Part shown: positions 36,804 through 45,520 of the stretch, piece by piece
Layout of the letters: every line of letters starts with the position of its first letter
How positions within the stretch are numbered: position 1 is the first letter of the stretch
Source of the DNA: Flavobacterium sp. 9
Lineage (GTDB): Bacteria; Bacteroidota; Bacteroidia; Flavobacteriales; Flavobacteriaceae
Reading direction: 5' to 3'
Length of the DNA: 64,000 bases
NCBI RefSeq assembly: GCF_002754195.1
Contig: NZ_PEEU01000001.1
Location: 1,426,001-1,490,000, forward strand
Translations under genes and position numbers: made by a program
Notes under the pieces: generated by a model
What the model was told of the DNA's origin: nothing
Seen by the model: only the letters and a program-made list of their open reading frames with translations
Databases searched by the model: none

Positions 36804-37160
36804 ATTATTTCGTTTCTGATATTTAAATTTACTGCCTATTTTACGTCATATAATATCAAATCTAATTAGAAAAATTTTCTTACCATTATGGTAATCCATA
36901 ACTAACCTATAAATCTGTTGAACAGTCATTTTTATGTTAAAAAAGAATAATACATTTAAGTTCCAAGAAAAATAAAATTCTCTATAGTTTCCTTCGAAAC
37001 TATTATAAACTGTGAAACTACTACCACAACAAATAGCAGAAAAATAGTTTAGCAATAACTATTGTGGTGTTTTTTAAAGAGATTATTTAGTAAATATCTT
37101 AGAAATATAAATTCCCCTAAATACAGAGTATTTCAAGCTTTTAATCCAAAAAAAAAATAA
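36804..37160. other. Gap without recognisable gene
   Basis: AT-rich leader region of the SEC-C gene. A 69-codon frame (36846-37055, minus) has no protein-like composition. Nothing else is supported. Confidence 0.5.
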
Positions 37161-37231
37161 AGGTGCGCAAGGACTCGAACCTGCATCCTTCCCCCTTGGT
37201 GGGGAACGCTCTTCCAATTGAGCTAACACCT
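37161..37231 (-). tRNA. tRNA-like element, loop CACCAAG (no U33)
   Basis: 71 bases. Acceptor AGGTGTT/CGCACCT (one mismatch, one wobble), D-arm GCTC-AATTGGAA-GAGC perfect, anticodon stem TTCCC/GGGGA. The loop has A instead of U at position 33, so formal anticodon CCA is doubtful. T-arm GCAGG-TTCGAGT-CC-T-TGC carries a one-base bulge shared with the next two elements. No CCA end. Confidence 0.6.
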
Positions 37232-37310
37232 TCATTAGGATTGTATTTTTTATGCCACGAAGGCGATAAGTCGCAAAGTTTTATTTTAAGCTTTGAACCC
37301 AAAAAAGTAA

Positions 37311-37381
37311 AAGCGTGCAAGGACTCGAACCTGCATCCCTCAGTTTAGCAAACTGCTGCTCTTCCAATTGAGCTAACGCTT
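37311..37381 (-). tRNA. tRNA-Ser(GCT)-like element without long variable arm
   Basis: 71 bases. Acceptor AAGCGTT/CACGCTT (six of seven pairs), D-arm as in the neighbour, anticodon arm CAGT-TTGCTAA-ACTG with U33 and GCT (Ser). A bacterial serine tRNA should have a class II variable arm, but only five bases are present. T-stem bulge as in the neighbours. Confidence 0.6.
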
Positions 37382-37469
37382 TCATATAAATTTGCCACAA
37401 AGGCAACCAAACACAAGTTTCAAACCCTTTGAACCTTTGCCACTCTGAACCTCTGAGCCTTAAAAATAA

Positions 37470-37540
37470 AGGTGTGCAGGGACTCGAACCCGCAACCGCT
37501 CGCGTGGTGGGCAAGTGCTCTTCCAATTGAGCTAACACCT
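37470..37540 (-). tRNA. tRNA-like element, loop CCACCAC (no U33)
   Basis: 71 bases. Acceptor AGGTGTT/CACACCT, D-arm GCTC-AATTGGAA-GAGC, anticodon stem CTTGC/GCGAG. Position 33 is C, so it should not decode normally. T-arm GCGGG-TTCGAGT-CCC-TGC with the shared bulge. Confidence 0.6.
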
Positions 37541-37545
37541 TTGTC

Positions 37546-37614
37546 GGATAGTTGGGACTCGAACCCAAAACCAATGCGGTGGCTGCACTTATTTTTCCAA
37601 TTAAACTACTATCC
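37546..37614 (-). tRNA. tRNA-like element, loop AGCCACC (no U33)
   Basis: 69 bases, beginning five bases after the SDR stop codon. Acceptor GGATAGT/ACTATCC is perfect, but the D-arm has decayed to TTT-AATTGGAA-AATA. Anticodon stem AGTGC/GCATT has wobble, and the loop has G at 33. T-arm TGGG-TTCGAGT-CCCA is good. It forms a four-member array with the elements at 37161, 37311 and 37470. Confidence 0.6.
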
Positions 37615-37619
37615 CATTT

Positions 37620-38990
37620 TTACCATTGAGAAACCTTATAGTTTTTCAATAAGACCCCAAATATACTTTTTCCGTTGATTCCGTCAACTATTGGATCAAA
37701 AATTCTACTGGCGCCATCTACAGAATCCAGCGGCGGAATATATCCTTCTTCAAATTGTTTTTTTCGCAAACTTTCTTTTGCTCCTGTCGAAATCCAGCCA
37801 ACATCTACGCTGGTCATAAAAATAGAATCAACAGCAAATTCCTTCGCCGATGTCAGCGTCATCATATTCAGCGCCGCCTTTGTCATATTGGTATGCGGAT
37901 GAAAAATGGTTTTGTTGGTATAACTAAAAATCCCTTCAGACGAAGTTACATTTACAATAAAACGTTCCTCAAAATCTGAATTCAGAAATAATGGTTTTAA
38001 CTCTTTTATTAAAAAATAAGGCGCAATTTGATTGATCAAATTAACCTCAACCAATTCATACATACTTATTTCTTCCAAAGTCGAATTCCAACTTGTCTTT
38101 TCGCGATTGTCAACCGGTTGTCCAAAACGTGTGAGCTGTACTTCGGTTTTCTCTCCAGAACTATATTCTAATGCTTTTACTTCTTTTGTAACGGCAGTTT
38201 GATTTGCTATTAAATTTATATTCGACTGGAATATATCCAATAACTTATCTTCTTTTTGAATCAAAGGCTGATAATATTCATCGGTATATTTTATGGTTTG
38301 TGCAGCATTGTTGATCAAAATATCCAAACTCTGAAATTTAGATTTATAAAAAGAAATAAAGTCGTTAATTGCGTTTAAATTTCTCAAATCTAAACCGTAA
38401 ACAATTAGGTTTTCTTTCCAGTTTTCGAAATCACTTTCCTGCATAAATTGTTCTAAAGCAAGCGCGGGAAAACGAGTTGTAAGCACAACATTAGCATTAT
38501 TTCGCAACAATCTTAGCGCTGTTGCAAATCCAACTTTTACGCGTCCGCCGGTCAAAATGACGTTTCTGCCTTTTAAATCAAGATTCTGAAAACGTTTTGC
38601 ATAATTTTCTACAGCACAATCCGGACAAAGTCTCGTGTAGAAACTATGCGCCAACTTATAAGATTGATTGCAGCAATAACAGTTTTTAGGCAAATTTAAT
38701 TCGGTAAATTGCTGTTCGTCAGGATTCTCTTTTTCCGAGAATAGAGTGATTCCGTTTAAAGCTTTTGAAACCAATTCTGCATTGAGACTTGTTTGAAGAT
38801 CTTCCTGCTTTTTTGAACTATAACTTACAGTCCGAATATTCTTTTTGGCATTTTTGTGAATTTTAGTAATCAAACCGGCAAACAAATTGTTATCCGGATT
38901 CTCAAACGGATTCTCTTTCAACGCTTTTAAAACCTTTATACAGCTTTGCCATTCTTCGTCACTAAAAGTATATTTTATATCTTCTTTCAT
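37620..38990 (-). CDS. SDR-family oxidoreductase with N-terminal zinc ribbon
   Basis: 456 residues. A helical head (1-90), a probable zinc ribbon CYCC (about 104-107) with CPDC about 20 residues later, then a Rossmann fold from about 140 (GRNVILTGGRVKVGFATALR) and NNAA. The usual SDR active site is altered: serine is present in VTSSEG, but where YxxxK is expected the sequence is HTNMTKAAL, with Thr in place of the catalytic Tyr. It may bind NAD(P) without normal reductase activity. It overlaps nothing but is spaced 1 base from the next gene upstream, forming an operon with the DUF434 protein. Confidence 0.78.
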   Translation of the reverse strand: MKEDIKYTFSDEEWQSCIKVLKALKENPFENPDNNLFAGLITKIHKNAKKNIRTVSYSSKKQEDLQTSLNAELVSKALNGITLFSEKENPDEQQFTELNLPKNCYCCNQSYKLAHSFYTRLCPDCAVENYAKRFQNLDLKGRNVILTGGRVKVGFATALRLLRNNANVVLTTRFPALALEQFMQESDFENWKENLIVYGLDLRNLNAINDFISFYKSKFQSLDILINNAAQTIKYTDEYYQPLIQKEDKLLDIFQSNINLIANQTAVTKEVKALEYSSGEKTEVQLTRFGQPVDNREKTSWNSTLEEISMYELVEVNLINQIAPYFLIKELKPLFLNSDFEERFIVNVTSSEGIFSYTNKTIFHPHTNMTKAALNMMTLTSAKEFAVDSIFMTSVDVGWISTGAKESLRKKQFEEGYIPPLDSVDGASRIFDPIVDGINGKSIFGVLLKNYKVSQW

Positions 38991-38991
38991 T

Positions 38992-39681
38992 TTATTCTTC
39001 TAAAAAATGTTCTAAAAACCCAATGAATTTCTTTCCGTCCCGCGACCATCTCATTCCTTGTCCGTTTGGAATTCTAATTTCATAAACGACATCATGTTTG
39101 TAATGAAAAAACACATTCCACCATGTTTTATTTGCAATAATATAGTGAACCAATTTTTCTACCGTTTCCTGTTTCTGTTGGTTATTTCCTTTTATTTCGC
39201 CAAAAATACTGTCTTTTTTTCTGCCAACATGTTTTTCCCAAGCTCGCACTACAATCGAGGTTTCTGTATTAAAAGGCTGTAAACAACTTTCTAAAAGTAT
39301 TTCTTTTGAAGGCGGAATTGCGGTTTCATCACGAACACTTGCCGAGGTTAATCGTTGTCCCAAAATAAGCAAAATAATTTCGAATGGCGTCTTTTCGAAC
39401 ATATTAATAATTTCGAATTTCACTTGATCCAAATTACTTTCTAAAGCTTCAAAAACAGCTGTGAAATAAGGCAGAAAAACTTCTTTAGAAATTACAATCT
39501 CTTCTTTAAAATAAGGCAATCCTGAAACTTCAGAATTTGGATTTTGATACCAATAAAACAGGTTTTTCGAGAAACCATTTAGATTTTCATCGGTAAGAAA
39601 CAAAGCATATTTATCTTTCCATTCTTTTGGCAAGTCTGGTATTGTTGCTTTTAATTCGTTACAAAACTGATTTTCATTCAT
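38992..39681 (-). CDS. Hypothetical protein in the SDR/DUF434 operon
   Basis: 229 residues, helical, with a conserved-looking end (YEIRIPNGQGMRWSRDGKKF). I do not recognise the family. It lies 1 base from the SDR gene and 3 bases from the DUF434 gene, so it is co-translated with both. Confidence 0.68.
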   Translation of the reverse strand: MNENQFCNELKATIPDLPKEWKDKYALFLTDENLNGFSKNLFYWYQNPNSEVSGLPYFKEEIVISKEVFLPYFTAVFEALESNLDQVKFEIINMFEKTPFEIILLILGQRLTSASVRDETAIPPSKEILLESCLQPFNTETSIVVRAWEKHVGRKKDSIFGEIKGNNQQKQETVEKLVHYIIANKTWWNVFFHYKHDVVYEIRIPNGQGMRWSRDGKKFIGFLEHFLEE

Positions 39682-39684
39682 TAT

Positions 39685-40395
39685 TTATTGGCTTTCGATT
39701 ATGGTTTCGTGAATATCTAATTGAGCCAAAACATATTTTATCAAATTAAAATTAACTTGACTATTATCCAAAATCCAGGCATCAGAAGTTATTGCGATCA
39801 AATTACTTTCGGCAATTATTTTATCTGGATTATTGACCAAATCAACTTTCCAGTTATAATTGTTTAAAGTTGCCATTTCTTCTATCATTTGCTTTAGTTT
39901 TCCGCTATTCGAAACTGGTTTATCAAAAACCCATTGTATCTTTTTAATCTTTTCTTTTATAAAAAAATCAGCTATAATTTCGATTGCCTGCGAGGTTTGC
40001 TGCACTTTTTTATAAGTTCCGTAAACACTTGACAAATCTCTGACAAATCCGTCTAATCCTTTAAAAACATAGGCATTCGACAAAATACTTTCTAACAAAA
40101 TCAGCACATTAAATCCATCAATAATGATTTCTTTTTCGGCCAGATTTTCAATTTCTTTTGATTTTCGATTTTCAATTTGACTTTTAGAAGCGCTCATTCC
40201 GCGAACGGCTTGTTGCTGACGCGAATTTAATCTGTAACGATTTCCAACTAAAACCAATGTTGCTTTTTCGCCATATCCTCTGCTTAGAAAATAATGCATA
40301 TCGGCAACGGCTTCTTTCAGTTTTTCCTGCATTTTTAATGTGCCGAATAAAACGTCGTCGCTCGCTTCTTTTCCTCGGTTTTTAAGATTTGTCAT
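39685..40395 (-). CDS. DUF434/DUF5616 protein with PIN-like domain
   Basis: 236 residues. The N-terminal part (about 1-65) reads DMHYFLSRGYGEKATLVLVG and NRYRLNSRQQQAVRGM, characteristic of DUF434. From about 90 comes EIIIDGFNVLILLES, the first acidic strand of a PIN-like nuclease fold, with later DKPVSNSGKL and ITSDAWIL. Family knowledge places it among nucleases associated with RNA-repair genes. It is the first gene of a three-gene operon with the hypothetical and SDR genes; RNA is the likely substrate. Confidence 0.75.
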   Translation of the reverse strand: MTNLKNRGKEASDDVLFGTLKMQEKLKEAVADMHYFLSRGYGEKATLVLVGNRYRLNSRQQQAVRGMSASKSQIENRKSKEIENLAEKEIIIDGFNVLILLESILSNAYVFKGLDGFVRDLSSVYGTYKKVQQTSQAIEIIADFFIKEKIKKIQWVFDKPVSNSGKLKQMIEEMATLNNYNWKVDLVNNPDKIIAESNLIAITSDAWILDNSQVNFNLIKYVLAQLDIHETIIESQ

Positions 40396-40481
40396 TTTGT
40401 GAAATTATAAAACATTGTATCATTTAGAATCTTCATGCTTAACCGTTTTTTGACAAAATGAATCGTTTATTTATTCAATTA

Positions 40482-41294
40482 TCAAACTAAAAAATCTGAA
40501 ATCAATCGTTGTTTGAATCGATCTATAGGTTTTAGATCGACATTTGTATCTCCGTTATGAATATCAAAAGGATCGTCTAAACCGCTGATTAATAAATACA
40601 AATAGCAAAATATAAAGGTGATCGCAGAAGTCACCAAATAATCTGCCGAAGGACTTTTGAATTTGCTAATCAATAAAAACGACATCACGATAAACAAAAT
40701 ACTTTGAAGCAAAATATAGGCTGGTTTGATAAAGTTATTTCTCGAAATCGAATAAGCACGCGTAAGTTGTTTTCGCATTGCATTGGTATTTTCCTGTATG
40801 CCTTTTATGGCTTCTTTGTCAACACCTCTTTCGGCAAAATAATAGGCGATTTCATTTGACTTTCGAATTAAAGGAAAAATAACGGTAGAATCTTTTCCGC
40901 TCGAATATATCCAATCAATAATGCCATTTGTAATAAAAATCATTTCCTCGCGCAAAAAAGCACGGTTTAAATCTTCCTTGCACAAATCAGAAGTTCCAGT
41001 TCTTGGCGCTTTAAAAGCCAGATAAATCCAATCTTTTATCGCTTCCAGATTTGAAGCAACTTCTCCCGGGATTTTTTCGCTTTCTTTAAAATCCGTCATC
41101 GTTGCTGCCAGTAATAATCCAAAAACAAAAAATGCGCCTGTAAAAATAATCGTGATATCTGATAATTCTATCAAATAATGAAAATCCTGTCCGTAGAAAG
41201 ATAGATTTTTGAATACAAAATTTTTAATTCCTAATATAGCCAGAGCGGCAATTAATGATTTTATGATTATGGTTCTGTGTAGTACGAATTTCAT
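40482..41294 (-). CDS. Bestrophin-like (DUF4239-type) membrane protein
   Basis: 270 residues with about four membrane spans: two near the N-terminus (IIIKSLIAALAILGIKNFVF; IIFTGAFFVFGLLLAATM) and two near the C-terminus (YILLQSILFIVMSFLLIS; VTSAITFIFCYLYLLISG), followed by LDDPFD, the short motif typical of this group. It may be a channel; ion not assignable. Placement among RNA-processing genes could be incidental. Confidence 0.68.
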   Translation of the reverse strand: MKFVLHRTIIIKSLIAALAILGIKNFVFKNLSFYGQDFHYLIELSDITIIFTGAFFVFGLLLAATMTDFKESEKIPGEVASNLEAIKDWIYLAFKAPRTGTSDLCKEDLNRAFLREEMIFITNGIIDWIYSSGKDSTVIFPLIRKSNEIAYYFAERGVDKEAIKGIQENTNAMRKQLTRAYSISRNNFIKPAYILLQSILFIVMSFLLISKFKSPSADYLVTSAITFIFCYLYLLISGLDDPFDIHNGDTNVDLKPIDRFKQRLISDFLV

Positions 41295-41464
41295 TATTAT
41301 TTTTTCGGCAAATTAAATAAATATTTATATCTCCTACTCTATGCTGATATAAATCTGTTTGTTTTTTTATTCTCTTGGTCTGGTTTTAATCTCGCAAAGA
41401 CGCGGAGTCGCAAAGTTTTTTTTGTTTTTATCCTTTGTCCCTCTGCACCTTTGCCACTTTGAAC

Positions 41465-42265
41465 CTAAATCTCAAAAAAGCTTTTTGCATTCTTCGTCGT
41501 TTCCTCAGCAACTACAATTCCCGAAACTCCTTTGAACTGTACAACTGTTGCTGCAACAAAAGGCAGAAAAGCTGGTTCGCAGCGGCGTTCGTGGTATTTT
41601 TTCAAGAGATTATTAGGAGTGTTTTTAGGAAGCATAAATGGCGCATCGGTTTCGATCATTAATCTATCAAGCGGAACGTATTGAATTACTTCTTTTAAAT
41701 GTTCAAAACGTTTACTGTCTGAAATCGCTCCGGTAAAACCAAGATAGAATCCGTTATCGAGATACGTTTTGGCTTCTTGCAAACTTCCTGTAAAACAATG
41801 TACAACGGCTTTTGGTAATTGTGGCAAATACTCTTTTGTAATGCTCATAAACTTTGCAAAAGCGGCTCTTTCGTGCAAAAACAAAGGTTTCTGAACTTCG
41901 ATCGCCAATTCTAGTTGGGCTTTATAACAGGTTTCCTGTACATTTCTTGGCGAAAAATCACGATCAAAATCGAGTCCGCACTCGCCTACCGAGACTATGT
42001 GTTTCTGTTTTAATAAATTTCTCAGTTTCGAAATGCTTTGTGCATCAAAACTCTTCGCATCATGTGGATGAATTCCTGCCGTTGCATATAATATTCCCTG
42101 ATATTCTTTTGCTATTCGAGCAGATTCTTCACTATTTCTTACGCTTGTTCCCGTTAGTATCATTTGCGATACATCGGCGTCTAAAGCGTTTTGTACAACA
42201 TCGTCTATGTCGTTTTGGAATTGTTTATTGGTTAAATTAATTCCTATGTCTATGTATTGTTTCAT
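41465..42265 (-). CDS. TatD-family metal-dependent hydrolase/nuclease
   Basis: 266 residues. YIDIGINLTNKQF opens the protein; then AGIHPHDAK, SVGECGLDFDRD, FLHERAAF, VVHCFTGSLQEA and IETDAPFM, the full metal-site series of TatD DNases (with N in the first metal motif where many have H). TatD enzymes are 3'-5' nucleases on DNA and RNA. It lies in the same strand as kinase and ligase genes but 250 bases downstream of them. Confidence 0.9.
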   Translation of the reverse strand: MKQYIDIGINLTNKQFQNDIDDVVQNALDADVSQMILTGTSVRNSEESARIAKEYQGILYATAGIHPHDAKSFDAQSISKLRNLLKQKHIVSVGECGLDFDRDFSPRNVQETCYKAQLELAIEVQKPLFLHERAAFAKFMSITKEYLPQLPKAVVHCFTGSLQEAKTYLDNGFYLGFTGAISDSKRFEHLKEVIQYVPLDRLMIETDAPFMLPKNTPNNLLKKYHERRCEPAFLPFVAATVVQFKGVSGIVVAEETTKNAKSFFEI

Positions 42266-42517
42266 TTTTTTTTAAGTTGCTAAGGTTCTGAGAGGCTAAG
42301 GTGCTAAGGCTTTTTTCCTCTCTGTTACCTTATTTTTTTTATTTTTTTGGAGAGTAAAGAGACAAGAAGCAAGACTTTATGTTAAAACCTCATTTCTTTC
42401 TTCTTGTATCTTACTTCTCACCCTTTTTCATCTTGCTTCTTGCTTCTTGCTTCTCACATCTTTCATCTAACTTCTCACGCCTTTGTCCCTTTGTTACTTT
42501 GAACCTTTGAACCTTTC
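42266..42517. repeat. Low-complexity repeat gap
   Basis: Series of CTTGCTTCTTGCTTCTCAC-like and CTTTGAACCTTTGAACCTTT-like repeats plus CTAAGGTTCTGAGAGGCTAAG. No gene or RNA seen. Confidence 0.6.
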
Positions 42518-43390
42518 CTAAAAATCCCCATAATAAACTTGGAAGCACGGTAATTTCAAGTCATTTCTCCAGGTGTCAACTACTTGGTTTCTATCGTCGA
42601 GAACAAATTCTACAAAGTATTTATCTTTTATAGATTCGTTGTAGATTTCGGTTTTGATGATCGAGTCTTTTCGGCTATCCTGAGTTTTTCGCATGATTAA
42701 AGCATCGTATTCGATTTCGTGTTTTTCAAGAAACCTCAACGTTGGTGCTTTGTATCGGTCTTCTCTTCCCGAAACTAATAATATCTCATAACCCAATTTC
42801 TTGTAATTTCTCAACACATTTGCCACCGGATCATTGATTTCGTCCTGATCACATTTGCTTGCATCAAACGGGTTTCTTCCGTTCATTAAAGCCAAAGTTC
42901 CGTCAAGATCGCAGATAATTGCTTTTGGCAAATCTGGGTTTTGGATCGCGTATTCCGGTGAATCTTTAAAGAATTGTCGGTGCATTTTTTTGATCACTTT
43001 TTCGCCAACAGGTTTTTCTCTCAAAGCATCTCTTTCGATACAAATCGCAACATCTGTATTGACTTCCATAACCTCAACTTCTACCTTTTCGTTGAATTTT
43101 GTGTTGTATTCTTTAACTAATTGTGAAACTCGTCTTAAATTAGTTTCTGACAAATTGGTATCATCAATCACAATGCTTTTTCCTTCTTCTAAAGCTTTTA
43201 CGATTAATAAATCACGCACTTTTTTAACGAATTTCTCGTTGCTTTGGCTTGTATTTCCGTTATCAAACATAGCGCGCAAATCGTCTCTGTTGATTCTTTT
43301 ATAAGTTTCTGGATTATCTGCAATTATCTTTTTTGCCAAAGTAGATTTCCCACTTCCCGGCAATCCTTTCATTAAAATTACTTTTCTCAT
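42518..43390 (-). CDS. T4-like polynucleotide 5'-kinase/3'-phosphatase
   Basis: 290 residues from ATG 43390 (MRKVILMKGLPGSGKSTLAK). Kinase P-loop GLPGSGKS at 9-16 with lid-type residues later, then a HAD phosphatase with DLDGT at 161-165 and LLVSGRED. Kinase-then-phosphatase order and length match bacteriophage T4 Pnkp (about 300 residues), which converts 2',3'-cyclic-phosphate and 5'-OH ends into 3'-OH and 5'-phosphate. The start lies one base after the stop of the Rnl1-like ligase, so the two enzymes are co-translated. Together they heal and seal cut tRNAs. Confidence 0.92.
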   Translation of the reverse strand: MRKVILMKGLPGSGKSTLAKKIIADNPETYKRINRDDLRAMFDNGNTSQSNEKFVKKVRDLLIVKALEEGKSIVIDDTNLSETNLRRVSQLVKEYNTKFNEKVEVEVMEVNTDVAICIERDALREKPVGEKVIKKMHRQFFKDSPEYAIQNPDLPKAIICDLDGTLALMNGRNPFDASKCDQDEINDPVANVLRNYKKLGYEILLVSGREDRYKAPTLRFLEKHEIEYDALIMRKTQDSRKDSIIKTEIYNESIKDKYFVEFVLDDRNQVVDTWRNDLKLPCFQVYYGDF

Positions 43391-43391
43391 T

Positions 43392-44408
43392 TTATTCTTC
43401 TTCTCTATTAAACGGTTTTTCAAATGTTGGCCGAATCATTTTCCATATAATGACCGAATAATCTTTGTTATTCAGCATTGCAAATAATACGCCCGGATGT
43501 TTACAAGTCATGAAATACAAAGCGGTTTCTTTGACAGTTTCTAATACTTTGAAATCCTTTTTTGCCTGATTTTTTATTACCGCATATTGATTTTCTAAAT
43601 CTTTCTTAGTTTCTTTTACCCAATCAAAAAACTCATCGGGAACACGTTCCAGAATTTCTTCCATTGGCTGATTTGTTTTCAAATATTCCCAGATATTCAA
43701 ATTAGAAACCTGAGTAATAATTCGGTGTAAACGAAGATACTCTTCAAATTTAATTTTTACTCTAAAGTTGTTTGCATATTTAATTATAAAACCTTCTTTG
43801 TTCGCAATATCCATTTCTTTTAAAAGGGAAATATCTTTGATTCCGTTGTATTTTTCAACCAAAGGAAATCCAATATCTTCCAGCGGAAATTCTTCACCTG
43901 TTTGTGTATCAATAATGGCAAGTAAAACCAATTCTTCCGCCGAACCATAATCTAAAACAATTCGGTTTTCAGGATAAATAATCTCGAATAAATAGGTTTT
44001 GTTTTTATCCAAAAGTGACCATGAATTTCTATATTTTCCGTGTAACATTTTATTCGCTTTATCCGATTGTTCGCTTGCAAAAGAACCTCGGCTTGCCATA
44101 AACGGAACCTCATCTATCCAATACAAGATTCCCATTGAACCATCCATTTTATCATAAACTTCAAAAGTGGTATCCGGAAGTATTTGATTTTCCATTTCGC
44201 CCAAATTAAAAAACTTAGGAAAAGGTCTTGCAATTACATTCTCTTTTTCGTCCAAAATTAAACCTCTGCACGCCAAAGTAACATCATTCCAAATTCTTTC
44301 AAATTGTGCACTTTGTGTGTAATTATAAATATATAAATCATGTTTAGGATGTTTGTTTACCCTTACATAATTTTTGGAAATCATCTCTTTTAAAAGCGTT
44401 ATATTCAT
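43392..44408 (-). CDS. T4 Rnl1-like RNA ligase
   Basis: 338 residues. Adenylylation motif I is VYDKMDGSMG, with Lys87 as the nucleotide acceptor. Motif III-like YLFEIIYPENRIV, motif IV EGFIIKY and motif V RVKIKFEEYL follow, and the C-terminal region is helical. T4 Rnl1 repairs tRNA cut in the anticodon loop, with Pnkp preparing the ends. Here the ligase is directly upstream of the kinase/phosphatase. A TGCGCAA palindrome lies 35 bases before the start. Confidence 0.92.
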   Translation of the reverse strand: MNITLLKEMISKNYVRVNKHPKHDLYIYNYTQSAQFERIWNDVTLACRGLILDEKENVIARPFPKFFNLGEMENQILPDTTFEVYDKMDGSMGILYWIDEVPFMASRGSFASEQSDKANKMLHGKYRNSWSLLDKNKTYLFEIIYPENRIVLDYGSAEELVLLAIIDTQTGEEFPLEDIGFPLVEKYNGIKDISLLKEMDIANKEGFIIKYANNFRVKIKFEEYLRLHRIITQVSNLNIWEYLKTNQPMEEILERVPDEFFDWVKETKKDLENQYAVIKNQAKKDFKVLETVKETALYFMTCKHPGVLFAMLNNKDYSVIIWKMIRPTFEKPFNREEE

Positions 44409-44442
44409 TAGTTCTTTTCTTTGAACAAATATTCAAAAGTTA

Positions 44443-44462
44443 GTGCGCAATCATTTTGCGTA
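44443..44462. promoter_or_regulatory. Palindromic operator, copy 3 of 5
   Basis: TGCGCAA-TCATT-TTGCGTA with GAATATTTG downstream on the minus strand, in front of the Rnl1-like ligase at 44408. Confidence 0.6.
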
Positions 44463-44550
44463 GATTTTTTTTTTAAGGGACAAAGTTGCAATCCCGGAGT
44501 TTCGGGACATAGAGACAAAGGTTTTGTTTCGTAACGATTTTCTCATTTTA

Positions 44551-44666
44551 TGTCATTGCGAGGGACGAAGCAACCACACTAATAAAATCACACCAGGAAC
44601 TCCTCAGTCAAAATCGCCAATTATTGTCGCGCTTCTTGCGAGGATTTCTCCTTCGTCGAAATGACA
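44551..44666. repeat. Palindromic repeat, degenerate copy 4
   Basis: Right end GATTTCTCCTTCGTCGAAAT matches the other copies; the left end TGTCATTGCGAGGGACGAAG is a different but related form. It fills the gap between ligase and nucleotidyltransferase genes. Confidence 0.7.
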
Positions 44667-44685
44667 AACAGAACGATTAGATCAA

Positions 44686-45456
44686 TTAAAATTTTTCATT
44701 TAACATATCAATACATTCCTCTTTACAAGTCAAAAATCCATTTGCAGATTTAAATTCTCCAAAATTTTGAAGCAGTTTCAACCAATGATTAATATATCGC
44801 TGTAAAATCATTTTATCATCTGCAGTAATTGTTTTTCTATAGATAAAGTCACTCAAATCATTGTAATGGCTTATGAAGTTCTTTTTGGTATATATTTCAA
44901 TATCATTTTCGATAAGTGCAATATTTTGTCCAATATAAAAAGCTATGATTTTCCAAATATCTGCATCTGGTGTATTCTTCTGATGAAACTCTGAAAGTGA
45001 AAGAAAATCTATTTTGCCAAGTACTTCCAATTTCAAATTAAAATCATGTATTCCTTTTATAATTGGGCGAATCTGAGTTCTGTATTCTGTTCGTGTTAAC
45101 ATGGTTAAAACGGTACGAACAGCTTTGTAAATCGCCAATGTTTTATTCCTGGTTTGTCTTTCGGTTATTAATAAATCATATTCCTGTTGATGTAAACTAT
45201 AGGTTTCAAGAACAGCATTATTAAGCGAATCAATCCATGATTTGGTAAAAATTGTATCCGAAATTTTCCCGTTTTCGATAACCGCTAATGTTGCATTCCA
45301 TTTCAGATCATATTCTTTCAAAAGAAAAAAGACCTTGTTTTTTCGGTCTTCCTGCGTTTCCGGCATATCTTCTTTTGGAACTATAATAATAACATCCTGA
45401 TCTGTAGAATCATCAGAACCATAAATATAATAGGGATATGGGAAAATATTTTTCAT
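44686..45456 (-). CDS. Nucleotidyltransferase-like protein of the RNA-repair locus
   Basis: 256 residues from ATG 45456 (MKNIFPYPYYIYGSDDSTDQ); the frame extends 9 codons further up. YGSDDSTDQDVIII is a GS-x-D-x-D type nucleotidyltransferase signature of the pol-beta fold; the C-terminal half is helical. MNT/KNTase-like enzymes occur in predicted RNA-repair operons, where 3'-end repair is suspected. It lies 64 bases downstream of the SUKH gene. Confidence 0.68.
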   Translation of the reverse strand: MKNIFPYPYYIYGSDDSTDQDVIIIVPKEDMPETQEDRKNKVFFLLKEYDLKWNATLAVIENGKISDTIFTKSWIDSLNNAVLETYSLHQQEYDLLITERQTRNKTLAIYKAVRTVLTMLTRTEYRTQIRPIIKGIHDFNLKLEVLGKIDFLSLSEFHQKNTPDADIWKIIAFYIGQNIALIENDIEIYTKKNFISHYNDLSDFIYRKTITADDKMILQRYINHWLKLLQNFGEFKSANGFLTCKEECIDMLNEKF

Positions 45457-45520
45457 TATAAATTGTATTAAATGAAGCCGCAAAATTGCTGCATCATTAT
45501 ATCATTATTTCGTATAATTA

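Noticed and set aside
36846..37055. 69-codon minus-strand ORF upstream of the SEC-C gene
   Set aside because: Aromatic-rich, no domain, poor codon pattern and no promoter or terminator evidence.
42518..44408. Prophage origin of the T4-like kinase/phosphatase and Rnl1 genes
   Set aside because: No capsid, tail, integrase or lysis gene is near; the genes lie among bacterial RNA-repair families and share their operator, so a resident bacterial locus is more likely.
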